64,000 bases of DNA. Origin: Lichenostomus cassidix (lineage: Eukaryota; Chordata; Aves; Passeriformes; Meliphagidae). Below, piece after piece: positions 26,941 through 39,100 of this stretch (its first letter is position 1; every line of letters begins with the position of its first letter). The notes under the pieces are model-generated. The model saw nothing but the letters and a program-made list of their open reading frames with translations. It did not search any database and was not told where the DNA came from. The position numbers and the translations under genes were made by a program. The DNA is taken from assembly GCA_008360975.2 (NCBI GenBank), contig CM039194.1, positions 12,200,426-12,264,425 on the forward strand. Direction: 5' to 3'.

Positions 26941-26969
26941 ATGTCCCCACATGGCGCCCCGGCAGCTCC

Positions 26970-27045
26970 CGGCACTACATTTCCCATGGGGCCGCGCGGC
27001 GGAAGCGGAAGTGGCGTCCCTCCGGCGCGGCACGCGGGCCGCGCC
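26970..27045 (+). promoter_or_regulatory. TCOF1: TCOF1 core promoter / 5' UTR with ZNF143- and ETS-like sites
   Basis: ACTACATTTCCCA at 26974-26986 matches the ZNF143 (Staf) core motif. Two GGAAG ETS cores in GCGGAAGCGGAAGTGG (about 26998-27013) fit GABPA/ELK sites. The sequence is TATA-less and CpG-rich and ends in GCCGCGCCATGG at the start codon. This is the usual makeup of a ubiquitously active promoter. The exact start site is unknown. Confidence 0.6.
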
Positions 27046-27156
27046 ATGGCCGCCGACGGCGGCGGCGGGCGGGAGCTGCTCGCCCTCATCCACCAGCACC
27101 TGCTCCGCGGCGGCTTCGCGCGGGCCGCCCGGGAGCTGCAGGCGCAGAGCGGGCAG
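27046..27156 (+). CDS. TCOF1: TCOF1 exon 1, LisH motif
   Basis: 37 codons, ending CAG|GTAACG. The L-L-x-L-I-x-x-H-L-L-R-x-G-F pattern followed by A-A-R-E-L is the treacle LisH-type N-terminus and continues into exon 2 (27706-27761), which ends in D-I-F-T-H-W-E. This pair anchors the gene identification. Confidence 0.93.
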
Positions 27157-30100
27157 GTAACGGGCGGCCGGGCTCCGGCCGCGGGGGAGGCAGCGGGGCC
27201 GCGGGGGAGCGGGAGCGGTGGCGGTGGCGGAGCGCGGGCCTCGGCAGGGCAGCAGGGCCCGGTCCCCCTTAAAGCCCTCGGCGACCACCCGCAGCGCCAT
27301 GTGGTGCCGGGCGCGCTGCGGGCCCGTGGCTGCACGCCGGACCGCAGGTCCATGCTGGACCCACGTGGCGTCCCGGCACTCAGCGGGTGCTCCCGGTGCC
27401 CACGGGCTGTCCCGGCCCCGAGCCGGCCGGGGGAGGCGGGAGAAGGCTTGCAGCCCGCCGGGTAAAGCCTCCCGTACCGGGGGGCTGCTGCTCCCCGAAC
27501 ACGTGCTGCTCCAGGGGAAGTCTCCAGGGGAACACGCGGCCCTGGGTGCAGCGGGGCGGGGAGTGGGAGGGATTTAGCTGGAGGTGTGTGCAGGGAGGAA
27601 CGGTCCCGTTTTTCTGGGGATTCCTAGATGGGCCTCCGCGGTCTGTGCTCCTGTCTGTGTTCACATCGCGCCGGTGCCTTACTGGTGTTCCCTCTGCTTT
27701 CACAGAAATTGCTCCCTTCCCTCTCGACCTCCCTCGAGGACATCTTTACTCACTGGGAAAAGTAAGTCAAAGGAGGGAATGACTACCAAATAGATTCCAG
27801 ACTGTACTGACATCTAGGCTGCATGGCATGTGTGATCTTTATTTGCTGGAATTCCCTGCTGTCAGAGGATTTCCGATGATAACTGTGCTCAGCAGAGTTT
27901 TTTCCTAACCCCTGGTTTCATAGCAATTCATTTTAGATGTTCAGGATTACTCTGGTTTAAAATTTCCTGAGCGTGGAGATAAGTTGTTAGTTTTGGGCAG
28001 CTGATGCTGTTTGTGCTGCTTGATGCTGGAGTGTTGTGGAGCTCAGAGTCATGCTTTACTTCAGCAATCTGTCCCCCAGTTCTGTTTCACTTTCTTTTTA
28101 AAGCCACGTGCCTTGCAGGATTATTGACCTGAGAAGAGAGAAGTTGAGCAGATGCTGAAATGCCAAAGCTCTTTCAGGGACTTAAACCTTGGCGTAGATC
28201 ACAGATGATCTGAGTCAGAGGAAATCTCTTGGTTTCAGCCTGTCCTTTCAAGTCCTTACATGTTCCAAACGCCTTCCTGCATCGTTATCCCCCATCTGAA
28301 GGTCTGCAGGAGGGAGCCTTCCCATCTGTGATATTTGCACCCACCCTGTGCTCACTCAGGCTGGATGTTGGAGTGCAGCACTGCAGGGAGGCCTGTGGCA
28401 GCCTCAGTGCTGGATTATCTGGGAATCCATGGGGTTGGGAGCACTGGAATGAGGAGCTCCTCAGCATGGCCATGCCAGCAACCTTGGGAAGTGGTATTTC
28501 AGTGTTTTCTGCTTGATGCCTCATGCCTTGCTCTTGTCCTCCAGACCTGAGCAGGGGAAAGGCTGGATCCAGGTGAGGATGTAGCAGCATAGAAATAGAT
28601 TTGCAGTTGCTCCCTCTAGCAGTTTGTTGCTCTCACGGGTGCTGATGGTGACCTTCCCATGTGCTGTTTATCCTGCCTGCTGCAGCAAACCCTCCCAGAC
28701 ATTGTTACTTTTAAACTTGTGGGGCAATAGGGCATTTGCCTCAGATTTAATTCCTTTCTTCTTCAGTGTCACCCTTCTGTTATGGTCTTGCCCCACAAAG
28801 ACATCTGATATTCCTGGTCTGCTGGAGTTCTGCCTGGTTGGGAGTCAAAATGAGGGATGTGTTGACTAGTAGTTGCTCTGTTCCTGTGAGTTAGCTGCCT
28901 TTATCACATCCTGGTGCTTCATAGGCTTTTGACCCAAAAATGTCCTTCCTTAATCTGCCTTCTGGCTCTTGCCCTTCTCACCAAGGCTGTCCGTGGTGGT
29001 ATCCTGCAGAAACTCTTCCAGAGTGAGCCTAAAGCTGAGACTTGCAGTTACAGGAGTGGCCTCCCTCCAGAGCTGCATTTACTCTTGGAGGATGCAGAGA
29101 AGGGGTGGAAGGGTGCCTGGGAGCAGGGGAAAGCTGAACCAGCTCAGCCCTAGGAGCAGCCTGAGCCCTGCAGCCCTCAGATGCTCCAGAATGCTGCAGG
29201 GACAGTGCTCCACTCACAGAGTATCTCTGAGCTCCTGGTCACTCACAACAAATTCTCACATCAGTCTCTCTTGTGCTGTCAGCTGCCACTGGATCAGGGA
29301 GGTGTTGCAAGATCAGGAAGGTGTTGCAGGATCAGAGCTGCCTGTGTGGGCTGCCCTGTTACTTTATTAAAAGGATTATTGGAATAGTTACAGGAATTTC
29401 TAAGAGCAAACGTGCCTTTGGCTTAGCCTGCTTGCACAAAACTTGCTGTTACAGCTGTGCTGCAAGAACACTCTTGACACCAAGCACAACCTTTACTCGT
29501 CCAATTGTTAAATTAATCTTGTTTTTAAAACAGATGAACAAATAAAATGAGCTAAGCTGGCCCAGAAGTGAGGACATTTGCTTCTGATAATTGTGTTTCC
29601 CGGGGCTTAGAAGTATTGCATGTGTGAATCACACCACCATGTGCCCAGTGTTACCATTGTAATAAAGCAAATGTGTTGTCTTTAATTCTCAAATGAAAAC
29701 CTTTAGCCACATCATCTGTTCTGGTACAGGTGGAATTTAAAGGCTGGAGAACTCTTTTTCCTGCTTAATGTTTTAACCCAATTGAGCAGTTTAAGTGTTT
29801 AATACTATTCTGTGGCCTGTTCCTCCCTTTTTTCCAGCACATCTCCTCTAGGTCCAGCCACTTCCTTTCTTAAACCTTTCTGCAACCTGATCTTCCTGCC
29901 ATTTTGACTTGTGAACCCAATTTCAAACGGCTTTTATAGCCTTTAGATTCACTTCTCCTGGCCCTGTGGAATACCAGGACATGTTGGAGGATATCTGCCC
30001 AAGCCCTGAGGCTGCACTTATTCTCTGGCTTTAGCTGCTTCCTGGAAATGGAATTTGTTCTCTGGGATGCCTTCTACTGAGCACCAGCCTGACTGTGTAT

Positions 30101-33100
30101 GTTTTCATTTCTCTGCTAAAGTAAGAAAGAGTCTGCCTACAGCACAGAATAAAGGTCTAGGTTCAATCTCCAAGTGTTGCTGGGATATGTTGCTCTTGGA
30201 CATTTAGTGAGGACTGGAGATGTCCCTTGGAGATTAGAGAAGTGTTTCTCCCACCCCCTTAGGAATTCCTCTGTAGAGAAATGACAACTGCCTATTCTTA
30301 GGCTGGAGCCTGATCTGAGAGTGAATGAATAATTATATTCTAATTTGTTCAAGATATTTTTCCCCATTTTGACACCCATTGTCTTCCCTCAGAACTCCAC
30401 CAAATTCCAAGAGAAGAAACGTGAGTGATGAGGAGGCAGTCATCCCAGAAAAGATAAGAGTTCCTGATCCCGTGAGCAGCTCTGAGAGCTCAGAGAAAGA
30501 AGAGGATGAGAAAGAGAAGGCGAAAGCTGCAAATGGTAGGAGCCTTTAATCTCCCTGGAGTTGGCAAAGTAGGACTGGAGACTTGTGTAGGAGCAGCCCA
30601 GCTTGCTTGGCTGAAGAAAATGCTTGTAAAGTTCTGGCTATTCATTTGTGTTCATAGGAAAATAGGACAACTAATTTAGCACCCCCTTCTCGTGGAGTTT
30701 CTGAGGAGCACAGATGTCTGCTGAAGCTAGAAAAAAACTTGTTATGATTCATTGGGGAGGGATGGGTGTTGTTGCTTGGATGAAGCTTTGGGAACATCTC
30801 ACTGCCCACTGTGGAGCACCTTCTAGTTGGTCCTGGATGTGTGTTGGACCAGCAAAGGCAGACCTCTTTCATGGATCAAGGAAAATCTTGTTAGTTGGTC
30901 TGGAAAGCCAGTGCCCTCTGTCTGAGGTGGGGAAAGATCTCTCCTGCAGCTGATGTGGGAGGTGTTGGCTTGCAGAGTCTAACAAAAACTCATGTCTGAT
31001 ATATTTTGGCTCAGTCTGATCTGCTGTAGACCAGCCTTTGGAAAACTCCAGATCTTGACAGGTTCCCTGTCTTGGTGTCTGAGAGAGGGATGGGGTGGAG
31101 GAGCAAGACACTTGCCTGTCACAGGGATGGCAGTGGCGATGGTCTTGGGTCAGGTGAGGAGGTGGGACCCTGCCCTGCTGCTGGGGCCCTCCTGCAAACC
31201 AGAGACCATGTTGGTGTGAGAAGCACACTCAAACCGTTGCTCTCTGGCTCTCTCCTGTGCAGCAGCCAGCCTGTCCCTGGCCACAAACTCGGCAGTGAAT
31301 GTAGATAGCAGTGAAGAGGATGAGTCCTCATCAGAAGAGGAGACTCCAGCTGGGAAAGGTGCAGTGACGGTAAGGCAGTGCTCTTGGCTTTGAAGGCTGG
31401 TGGTCCTCTGAGGCCAGGACTGTCCCAGATTGGTTTGCATGTGTAGAAATGTGTCTTGGGATGGAATTCATATTTAAATGAATTCCTATGCTGCCATAAG
31501 CCTTGTCTAGATATTTGTCCCGCAAATGCTTCCTTAAAGAGCTCTATGTCTTACCTGGCTGCCACATTGCTGTTGTGGGTACATTGTCTCCAATTTAGCT
31601 CCTCATCTGTGCGTAGCCTTCTAATTTCTTTTGTTTCCTGTAGGTGACAGCAGCTGTGGTGGGTGGCAAAGCTGCCAACTCCCTGCATTCTCCTCCCAAG
31701 CCCACTGCCCCGGCAGGCAGAGCAGCAGGGCTCCCTGCCACCGACAGAACTGTGCTCTCTAACAAGCAGCAGCCCAATGCCTCAGCTGCAGCTCCAGCTT
31801 CTGCCAAGACCCAGAAACTGCCTGGTCCTGGGAAGCTTGGACATGCCACAGCAGCTGTGGCCAAAGTAGGGCAAAGCAAAGCACCAGTAATAACCAAAGC
31901 ACCGGAAAGTTCCAGCAGCAGCAGCTCCTCATCCGAGAGCGAGGAGGAAAACAAGACGCTGACTGCAAAGGCCCCAGCCCCCAAAGCGGGTAAGGAGCCT
32001 GCAGGGTGGGGTGGATGTGTGTGAGCTCCAGCTCTGCTGCAGATTGGATTTAAGACGTGCCTTCAGCATGTTCCTTTCAGCTCCCTTGCTGGAAAGCTCA
32101 GAGTGATGCTTGTTCCTTAGGGAGGCTGCTAGAACACTGCAAAGCAGCCAGTTCTGGAGCTACGTGGGATGAATCCTGTGTGCTTGCTCCCATTTCAAGC
32201 AGCAGATCCTGTGCTAAGATGTCTGGCAGCACCCAGCACATACCCAGGGGTTGTGGGTAAAGCGTAGCGTGTCCGGAGGAGATGCAGTGTTAATGCTGCT
32301 GATATTTCCAGCTTTTTGGAAAGGCACCACAGTGTTTTCTCTTTATTCCCAATTGCAAAGTGATTCGTTTTGGGGTTTGAAGTCTTGAAGGAAATCTTTA
32401 AATGCTTTGAAGTGTGTCTGTGTGTGTTGGAGGAGGAGGAGGAGGGTGAGGAATAGATCTGAAAATGGTCCTCCTCTTGGCTCTTTTCCAGAGGAGGCCC
32501 AGCCAGGCTGGGTACCCTGCGGGGAGTTGTGTGTGGCTGGGCAGCTCCTCACAGTGTTGGAGGTGGTCAGGAAGCATTTCCCATCTCTCCCTGCGCTGGA
32601 GGCAGGGTGTTTGTGGCAGGGTGTTTGTCTGGAGAAGCTGTTCCCAGCAGGCCCCTGATGTTTTCAGCAGGGCTAGGTCCTTTTCCCTGCAAGTCCCCTT
32701 AGCCCTCTCTGTGGTTTGTTTTGTTTCCCTGACTTCAAAAGCCACATTAGCATCATGCTCTGGGGGCTCAGGGCAGGCAGCAGCTGTGACATCTCCTCAC
32801 TTGTGTTTCAGAGCCGGCAGCTGGGGCCGCTGAGACCAGCAGTGAGGAATCAAGTGAGGACACATCCTCTGAGGAGGAGCTAGAAACTCCAGCCATCCAG
32901 GTAAACTCTCCAACATGGATTCTTTGTCCTTAGGAAATCACTCCCCTTCTTTTAAAGAAGAGAGGAAGTGCTGCAGTGTTTTATTCTGACAGCACCCCTT
33001 ACCTTGGGTGTGTGAGATCCCCAAACCCAAGACCAGAGCACATGCTGTGTGGCTGAGAGCCCCACTAAACCCTGCCGGCATCAGCCATTCTGTTCCAGTT

Positions 33101-36100
33101 TCTACTAGTGCCTGAAGCTGAGGGAGATCCTGGGATCTGTAGGAGGTGATTAGTATGCAATTTGACAGATATAGTCAGGCAGTCCATGGAGAAAGTGACT
33201 TGCATCAGGTATTCCACAGCCCATGGGTCTGAACAAGCCTGTCCTGGTCAAAGTTAGCAAGGTAGTTTGCTTTGAAACAGATTCCATGCAGTTGAAGCTT
33301 TCAACCATTTTCTTCTGAGATGTTACCTGATTCTCCTGCTGCCTTTTTTTCCCCCCTCATTCCCAGGCCAAACCAGCTGTGAAAACAGTGCAGTCTAATG
33401 CAGCACCTGTGAAAAGTGCACCTGCTGTTGCAGTGTCTCTTAAGAAGAACGCAGTGAAGCAAACAGCACTGGCAGCAAGCCTGGCCAAACCTGCATCCAC
33501 AACGGTTCCTGGGGCTGCACTGCCCGATGACACATCAGAGAGCAGCAGCTCATCAGACAGTGAAGATGAAAAACGTCCATCAGTAACCCAAGTGCGTGTC
33601 TCTGAGATCCTCTCTCTCCTTGCATGCCTCTCAGGGCTAGAAACTGCAGTGAAAAGAAAATTTTGTAAATCCATGTTGTGTGTAGCAAAGTCATGTTGGG
33701 GGTGGGAGGAAGGAGGCGTGAGGTGTTAAAAAGGCACCTCCGTGTCTTAGCTCTGAGCTTTAATCAACCCATTGTGCCTTTCTTAGAAAAATCCATCAGT
33801 ACTTTTAAATGAAAAAAGCCTCAGTGATTCTTTTCCCACCTGAAGAGGCAAATTGTCATGGTGGAATTTGCTTCACAGGTATAAATTGTAATAAATAGTG
33901 TCTAATTTGACAAACTGTAGTGCAACTCAGCTTCCCTGCTGGGGAGAGTGCAAAGTGCTGCCTTGTACCTCACTGGAGGGGACTGCTAGTAGCAGCAGGC
34001 TGATGAAGGAGGCTGATGGTCTTGCTTTCTTATCTTGGGAGACATCCCCACACAGCTAGATGAAAGAATTCCTTGTGTTCTGCCAGTCACTAATCTTCCT
34101 TCAGGGTTTGCCTTTCTCAGGGGGCTCTGAAATTTCTTCCCTTGATTACAGTCTGAGCAAATGAGTTATGCTGCTGTGGGATTTGCCTTATTTCACTCTG
34201 TTCGTGTCTTGTCCAGACAAAGCCACCTCCAAAGTCCTCCCAGGCCATCCCATCCCCAGTGAAACCTACACCAGCAGCGTCACTTCCCATCAAGGCAGCT
34301 CCAGCAAAAACACTTCCACTGTCCCAAGGGAAAACAGCACCAAAATCAGCAGTGCCAAAGCAGGCTAAAACCTCACTGGAAAGGACTGCTGCCCCCACAA
34401 AGCCTGCTGAAAGTACAAAGCCAGTGGAAAGCTCTGCCTCGTCAGCCAGTGAAGAGGAGGATCTCTCTGTGCCCATCAGCCAGAAGGTAGGTGCTGCATT
34501 CAGCCCAGTGCCAAGGGATGGGATATGCAAGACAAATGTTTATCCCTTATATGCTCCTACTGATCTCCTTGAAACACCAGGTGTAAGTTGTTTCTCAGTC
34601 CCTTGAAGAGGAAGATCTTTCTATTTGGAAACAAATACAGCCTCACTCTTCTCACACAGCTGAACAGAGAAGGGTGGGAGGCAAATGGTTTGATACCAGC
34701 TGTTCCCTCATGCCCTGCCCCTCTGGAGTGGACCTTGTGTCAGGCAGGGTCACAGGTAGCTTGGTCTTGGCTCTCCTGTGAGGGTTGGTTAGAGTTCTCT
34801 AACCGAAGGAGAAGGATTGGGAGCTCACACTGGACTCAGGTGGCTAAACTCGAAGGGATGCAAAGCCCTTCCTGAGAGCATTGTAGGCACTTTGTATTGA
34901 GACCTTCTGCCTCAAGTCTGAGCTGCAGGGCCCTTCAGAAAATGCCCTGAAAGCAGCCTTTCGGAGATGCAGCTTTATTGTCTGCAAGGGAGGAAGGGAA
35001 GCTGGGGGTAGAGCCTCACGTGTCCTTGCAAGGAGGCTCTTTGTCAACACATCCTTTCACTATTGACAGGCAGGAGCCAGCAAGGCTCTGCATTTTTGTC
35101 TTCATAGCCTTGGTCGGCTAAGGTGGGTGGAGGGGGACGCTTCTCTAGCAGTTGGCTCTGTGCTGCTCTCTTCCTGCATGATTGATTATATGTGAGGATT
35201 CAGCTCTGGGTGACAGGAACAGCTATTTGAGAGGTGTGCCATGGGGTCCCACTGTAAAGCCATCGAGATTTGTCTATTTTAGCAGGTTTTATGTGCTGAG
35301 GTAGGTTTGTTTCCTCCAGTGTTGATTCTGTGAAGCTGTCAACAGCAAGTTTTACCTGCTGATTTAACCACTTCAGCACCTTCACCCTTGCAAACTGACG
35401 TTTAGCCCTCAACAACCAGAGTCAGCAAGGAAGAGCTTGTCATCGAAGGAGCTCTATTTTTGCCAAACAAGCTGTTTCTTCCCATGTTAGTAGCCTTCAG
35501 GCAGAGACCACGAGTGAAGCCTGAAGATAAACCATGGGGCTTAGCTGTGTCCACAGTCCTGTCCTCCCAGTCAAACTCTTAGCTCATCCCTCACCATCTG
35601 CTACTTGGGCATATGCTAACCACTGACTTACTGTATCCTGCAACTTCCTCTGGCTTCTGTGCAAAATCCAAACAGATACAGAGCGTTGGAAGCTGCTTCA
35701 TCTTTCCCTGTGGGGGTGGATTAGCACAATTAAAATGAACATCATGCTTAAATTGAACTGCTTAATTGGTATGTTTACCCCTGAAGACTCAGGAATATTT
35801 AGTCAAAGAAGTTGACAAAGTGCTTGCATATTTGAGGGGGGAAAGGATGGTGATGGGGGACAGTCTGACCTTAAAGATCAGCAGCTTTTCTTTTGGAGCT
35901 GCTAATTTTGTTCTGCTGCTTCTTTCCTGAGTGTTTTGAGCCAAAGGTGGTACTTGAGCCCTCTATAGACAGGCTTTGGCTTCTGTTTACAAGGAGTGGG
36001 TGTGAGATGCACGTGCACCCGTGTGTTGGGAACCCGTGTCTTCCTTGAGCATCCCAGGAAAACCCGTGTGGGTTGTGCTGACAGAAGTTGTGCCAGCAAC

Positions 36101-39100
36101 TTCTTATCTTGGACTGCAGATCCTGTGGGAAGAGGCCAAATCCCCCAAGAGACAGAGGGTCTCTTTCCCTCCTTGAACCCTGTTCCCACCCCTGTGCAGG
36201 TGGCAATTGTCCCTTTGCTGGGCCATGCCACAGCTGAGATACTGGTCCCAGTGCTGGTGCACGGCGGTGCTCCTGTGGCTCACAGGCAGTGCTGGAGTGT
36301 GATTTTACAACGTGCTGGGCACACGTGGCTCGGTGTTGTTCCCCCTCTTGTCATGCAGCGCTGCAGGATGCAAATGGACCCAGCGAGTGGCAGATGGGTT
36401 GTGCGGGAGCTGAGTCATCACACTCCCTGAGCCACAGGCAGCTCCTGCTTTGGGGGCTGGAGAGGGAGCAGGAAAAATTATTTCCTCTTGAGTTATTTTC
36501 CTCCTCTCTGAGTTACTTCAGTACCTGTGGCTCTCAAGCTGGCAGAAACTCTCTGCCTCTGTTACCTTCTCCCTGGATGTAACTCAGCTGTGCTGTTGGC
36601 CAGATCCCACCTGATGCTGTCATCCATCTGATATGGATGGATGTACCTTGGAAGATCTGAGGCTGTGTAAACCTTATGGTGGTTTCTATGTGGATGCTGT
36701 TATGTTCTTTCTGTGTTAGGATGCCCCTGCATGGCAGCTCTTTCTCACTCCGTTGCTAAGTTAGGAAATGGAGCAGCCTTGTGTTTTGCATCTACATAGG
36801 GGGAGAAGCCAGACCCGTTGCTATGAAGGGCTTAAAACTCAGTGAGCTTAAAACTCAGTGGGCTCTGATCTTGGTAAGCTCTTCCCTTGCACAGCAGTGC
36901 TCACGACAGCAGGGAGAGGAATAGCACGTTCAGAGCAGTGTGTGTGAATTCTTCTGTCTGCTTCAAGTACTTGTGTCTCTCCAACATTGCAAAGCTGGCC
37001 TCTCTCCTGGAGATTGTGACTCACTGGTATCAAAACAAAACAGAAAAGTGAGGTTTGCAGTCCCCTCTCCCCAAGCACTTGTGGAGGTTTCTGTTTCTCT
37101 AAGCAGAGTCAAAATGTGCTTGGCTCATTCAGAGAGCTGTTCTGTAATGGGATAAACATGCAGATGCTGTTGTCTGTTTGGTGTTTGGCTTGGAGATGAT
37201 AAACAGTGCCCCAGTGGCAGCCCATGGCAGGGCTGTGCCAGGAAGCACAGTAGGGTTGGTTTTCCCGAAAGGCTGCTAAGCTGGTGTTCTCTGCTGTGGC
37301 CTGTGGAGGTATCACTGGGTTGGGCAGCATGGCAGGAGGGTGGCAGGGGCGATGCAACCAGGCAGGAATCTCTAATGGAGCACCAAAGCTGGCTGGCATC
37401 ACATGCAGGGGGCACAGGGCCTGCCTGCCCTGGCAAACATGATGCACTCTTTGGCAGAGCAGCCCGCAGTTGAGCCATGAGTGGAGTAAATGAACGGATG
37501 CAGAGCACTGCCAGCTGGGGGAATATCTGCAGGAGAGGAAATTCACAGATCATTCCACAAATGCTGCCTCTCCCTGTGCCACCACTAGCCTTCAGTATGC
37601 CAGAGGGGGATCTGCAGCCCTTGAAGAGAGGCCAGGAAGAGAGAGTCTAACCTGGCAGTTGTGTATGTCAGGCACAGGTGACTGTGGCTTCCTAGTGCTG
37701 ATACAGCAGGGAAGGTGACTTGTGGCCTGTCCTGGAACATCTGAGTGTTGCAGGTGCTGCAGAAAGACACAGCCCAAGTGAGTCTCAGAGGTGTTTTGTT
37801 GTCTGAATATTTCTAAATTCTTAGACCTGTTGACACATCAGTTTCCAAGTTGAGTCACACTCTGTCTCTGCCTGCCCTCTGTGTTCCCAAACCCTTGTGT
37901 CAGCCCTGTATCTACACTGAGCTCTCCAGCAGCTGTAGGCTGTAGCTGCTCTAATACTGTCTCTGAATCTTGCAAGTGTTATGGCACAAGGCTTCCCAAC
38001 TCCTACAGATTCCCTGAGCTGTGGGTAGGTCGTGCTTAAATGAGAGGCTTCCTTGGAGTGGGAGTCTTGGGGTTGCAGTGCTTCTGTCCTCAGGCTCCTG
38101 TCCAGTGTCTCTGCTTCAAGAAGGAATTTTTGTTAGGAGATTACAAGCACTGTTAGCCTGTGTGCTCATGAAAGAACACACTTGGGCTTTCTGTCAGAAG
38201 CAAACTGCTAAATGCAGAGGAATGTATTTACAGCAACTCAGTCCCAGCGGTGACTGAAGCCTGTTCCACTCATAACACACCAAGGATGGTAGTTATGAGT
38301 GTTATGTTAGTAACAGCTGTGTTAGGGTAAAACAAAACCCAGCCTGAGCTGAAACTGCACTTAAACTCCTAAACAGCACCTGTACTAATATTGCGTTTCT
38401 ATGCTTGTGTTTCTTTCTTGTTAAGAGGTTATCTGAACAGCAGAGGCCTGTTCCCAACCTGAGCCAGGCTGCTAAAGCTGGGCAGCCTGAAAAAGCAGTG
38501 GTAAGCACCTTGAAAAGCCAGGCTTCAGAAAGTGGGAGCAGTGACTCATCTGACAGCGAAGAGGAATCTCCTGCAGCACAGAAACAGCCTCCACAAGCTG
38601 GTAAGTCTCCTGGTAGCAGCCAGGTTCCCTCACCTGCATCCTCCTGGTTTTCTTCCTCTCCCCTGCACATAGAACAGCTCCTGCTCTGGACAGCCATGGA
38701 GAGCAACCTTTTCTCACAGTGACAATCTCTTACACTTTTCCTGCAGTGAAAGCCAACTCTGTGCCCCAACCAACAAATGTGAAAAAGGCACCGGCTTTGG
38801 CACCAGCCACAGCCCCTCCAGCTGTGGACAGCAGTGATGATTCCAGTGAGGAGTCAGATTCAGATGATGAAATAGTCCCCCCTTCCCAGGTGAGGAGCCG
38901 CTGACCCACTGGCTATGTAGGCTTTTAGTGCTGCACACTCAGGAGATCTCATGACTTGGAAGATGGTAGTTGTTCATGTGATGAGTGCTGCAGAGGAGCC
39001 TCCTGTTGGCTGGATCATGTTTTCTTGGTGTTGTCCGTGGGTCTGGCTGACCCCAGCTCTGGGTTCACATCTCAGCCACAGCAATCTTGCAGTGTGTGAG

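Noticed and set aside
26476..27300. 274-codon minus-strand ORF over the TCOF1 promoter
   Set aside because: Produced by the 60-bp tandem repeat and the CpG island; the protein repeats mirror the DNA repeat.
34487..38425. Search for extra TCOF1 exons in the 3.9-kb intron 8
   Set aside because: Several short open stretches exist, but none has the Lys/Pro linker plus acidic cluster with flanking splice sites.
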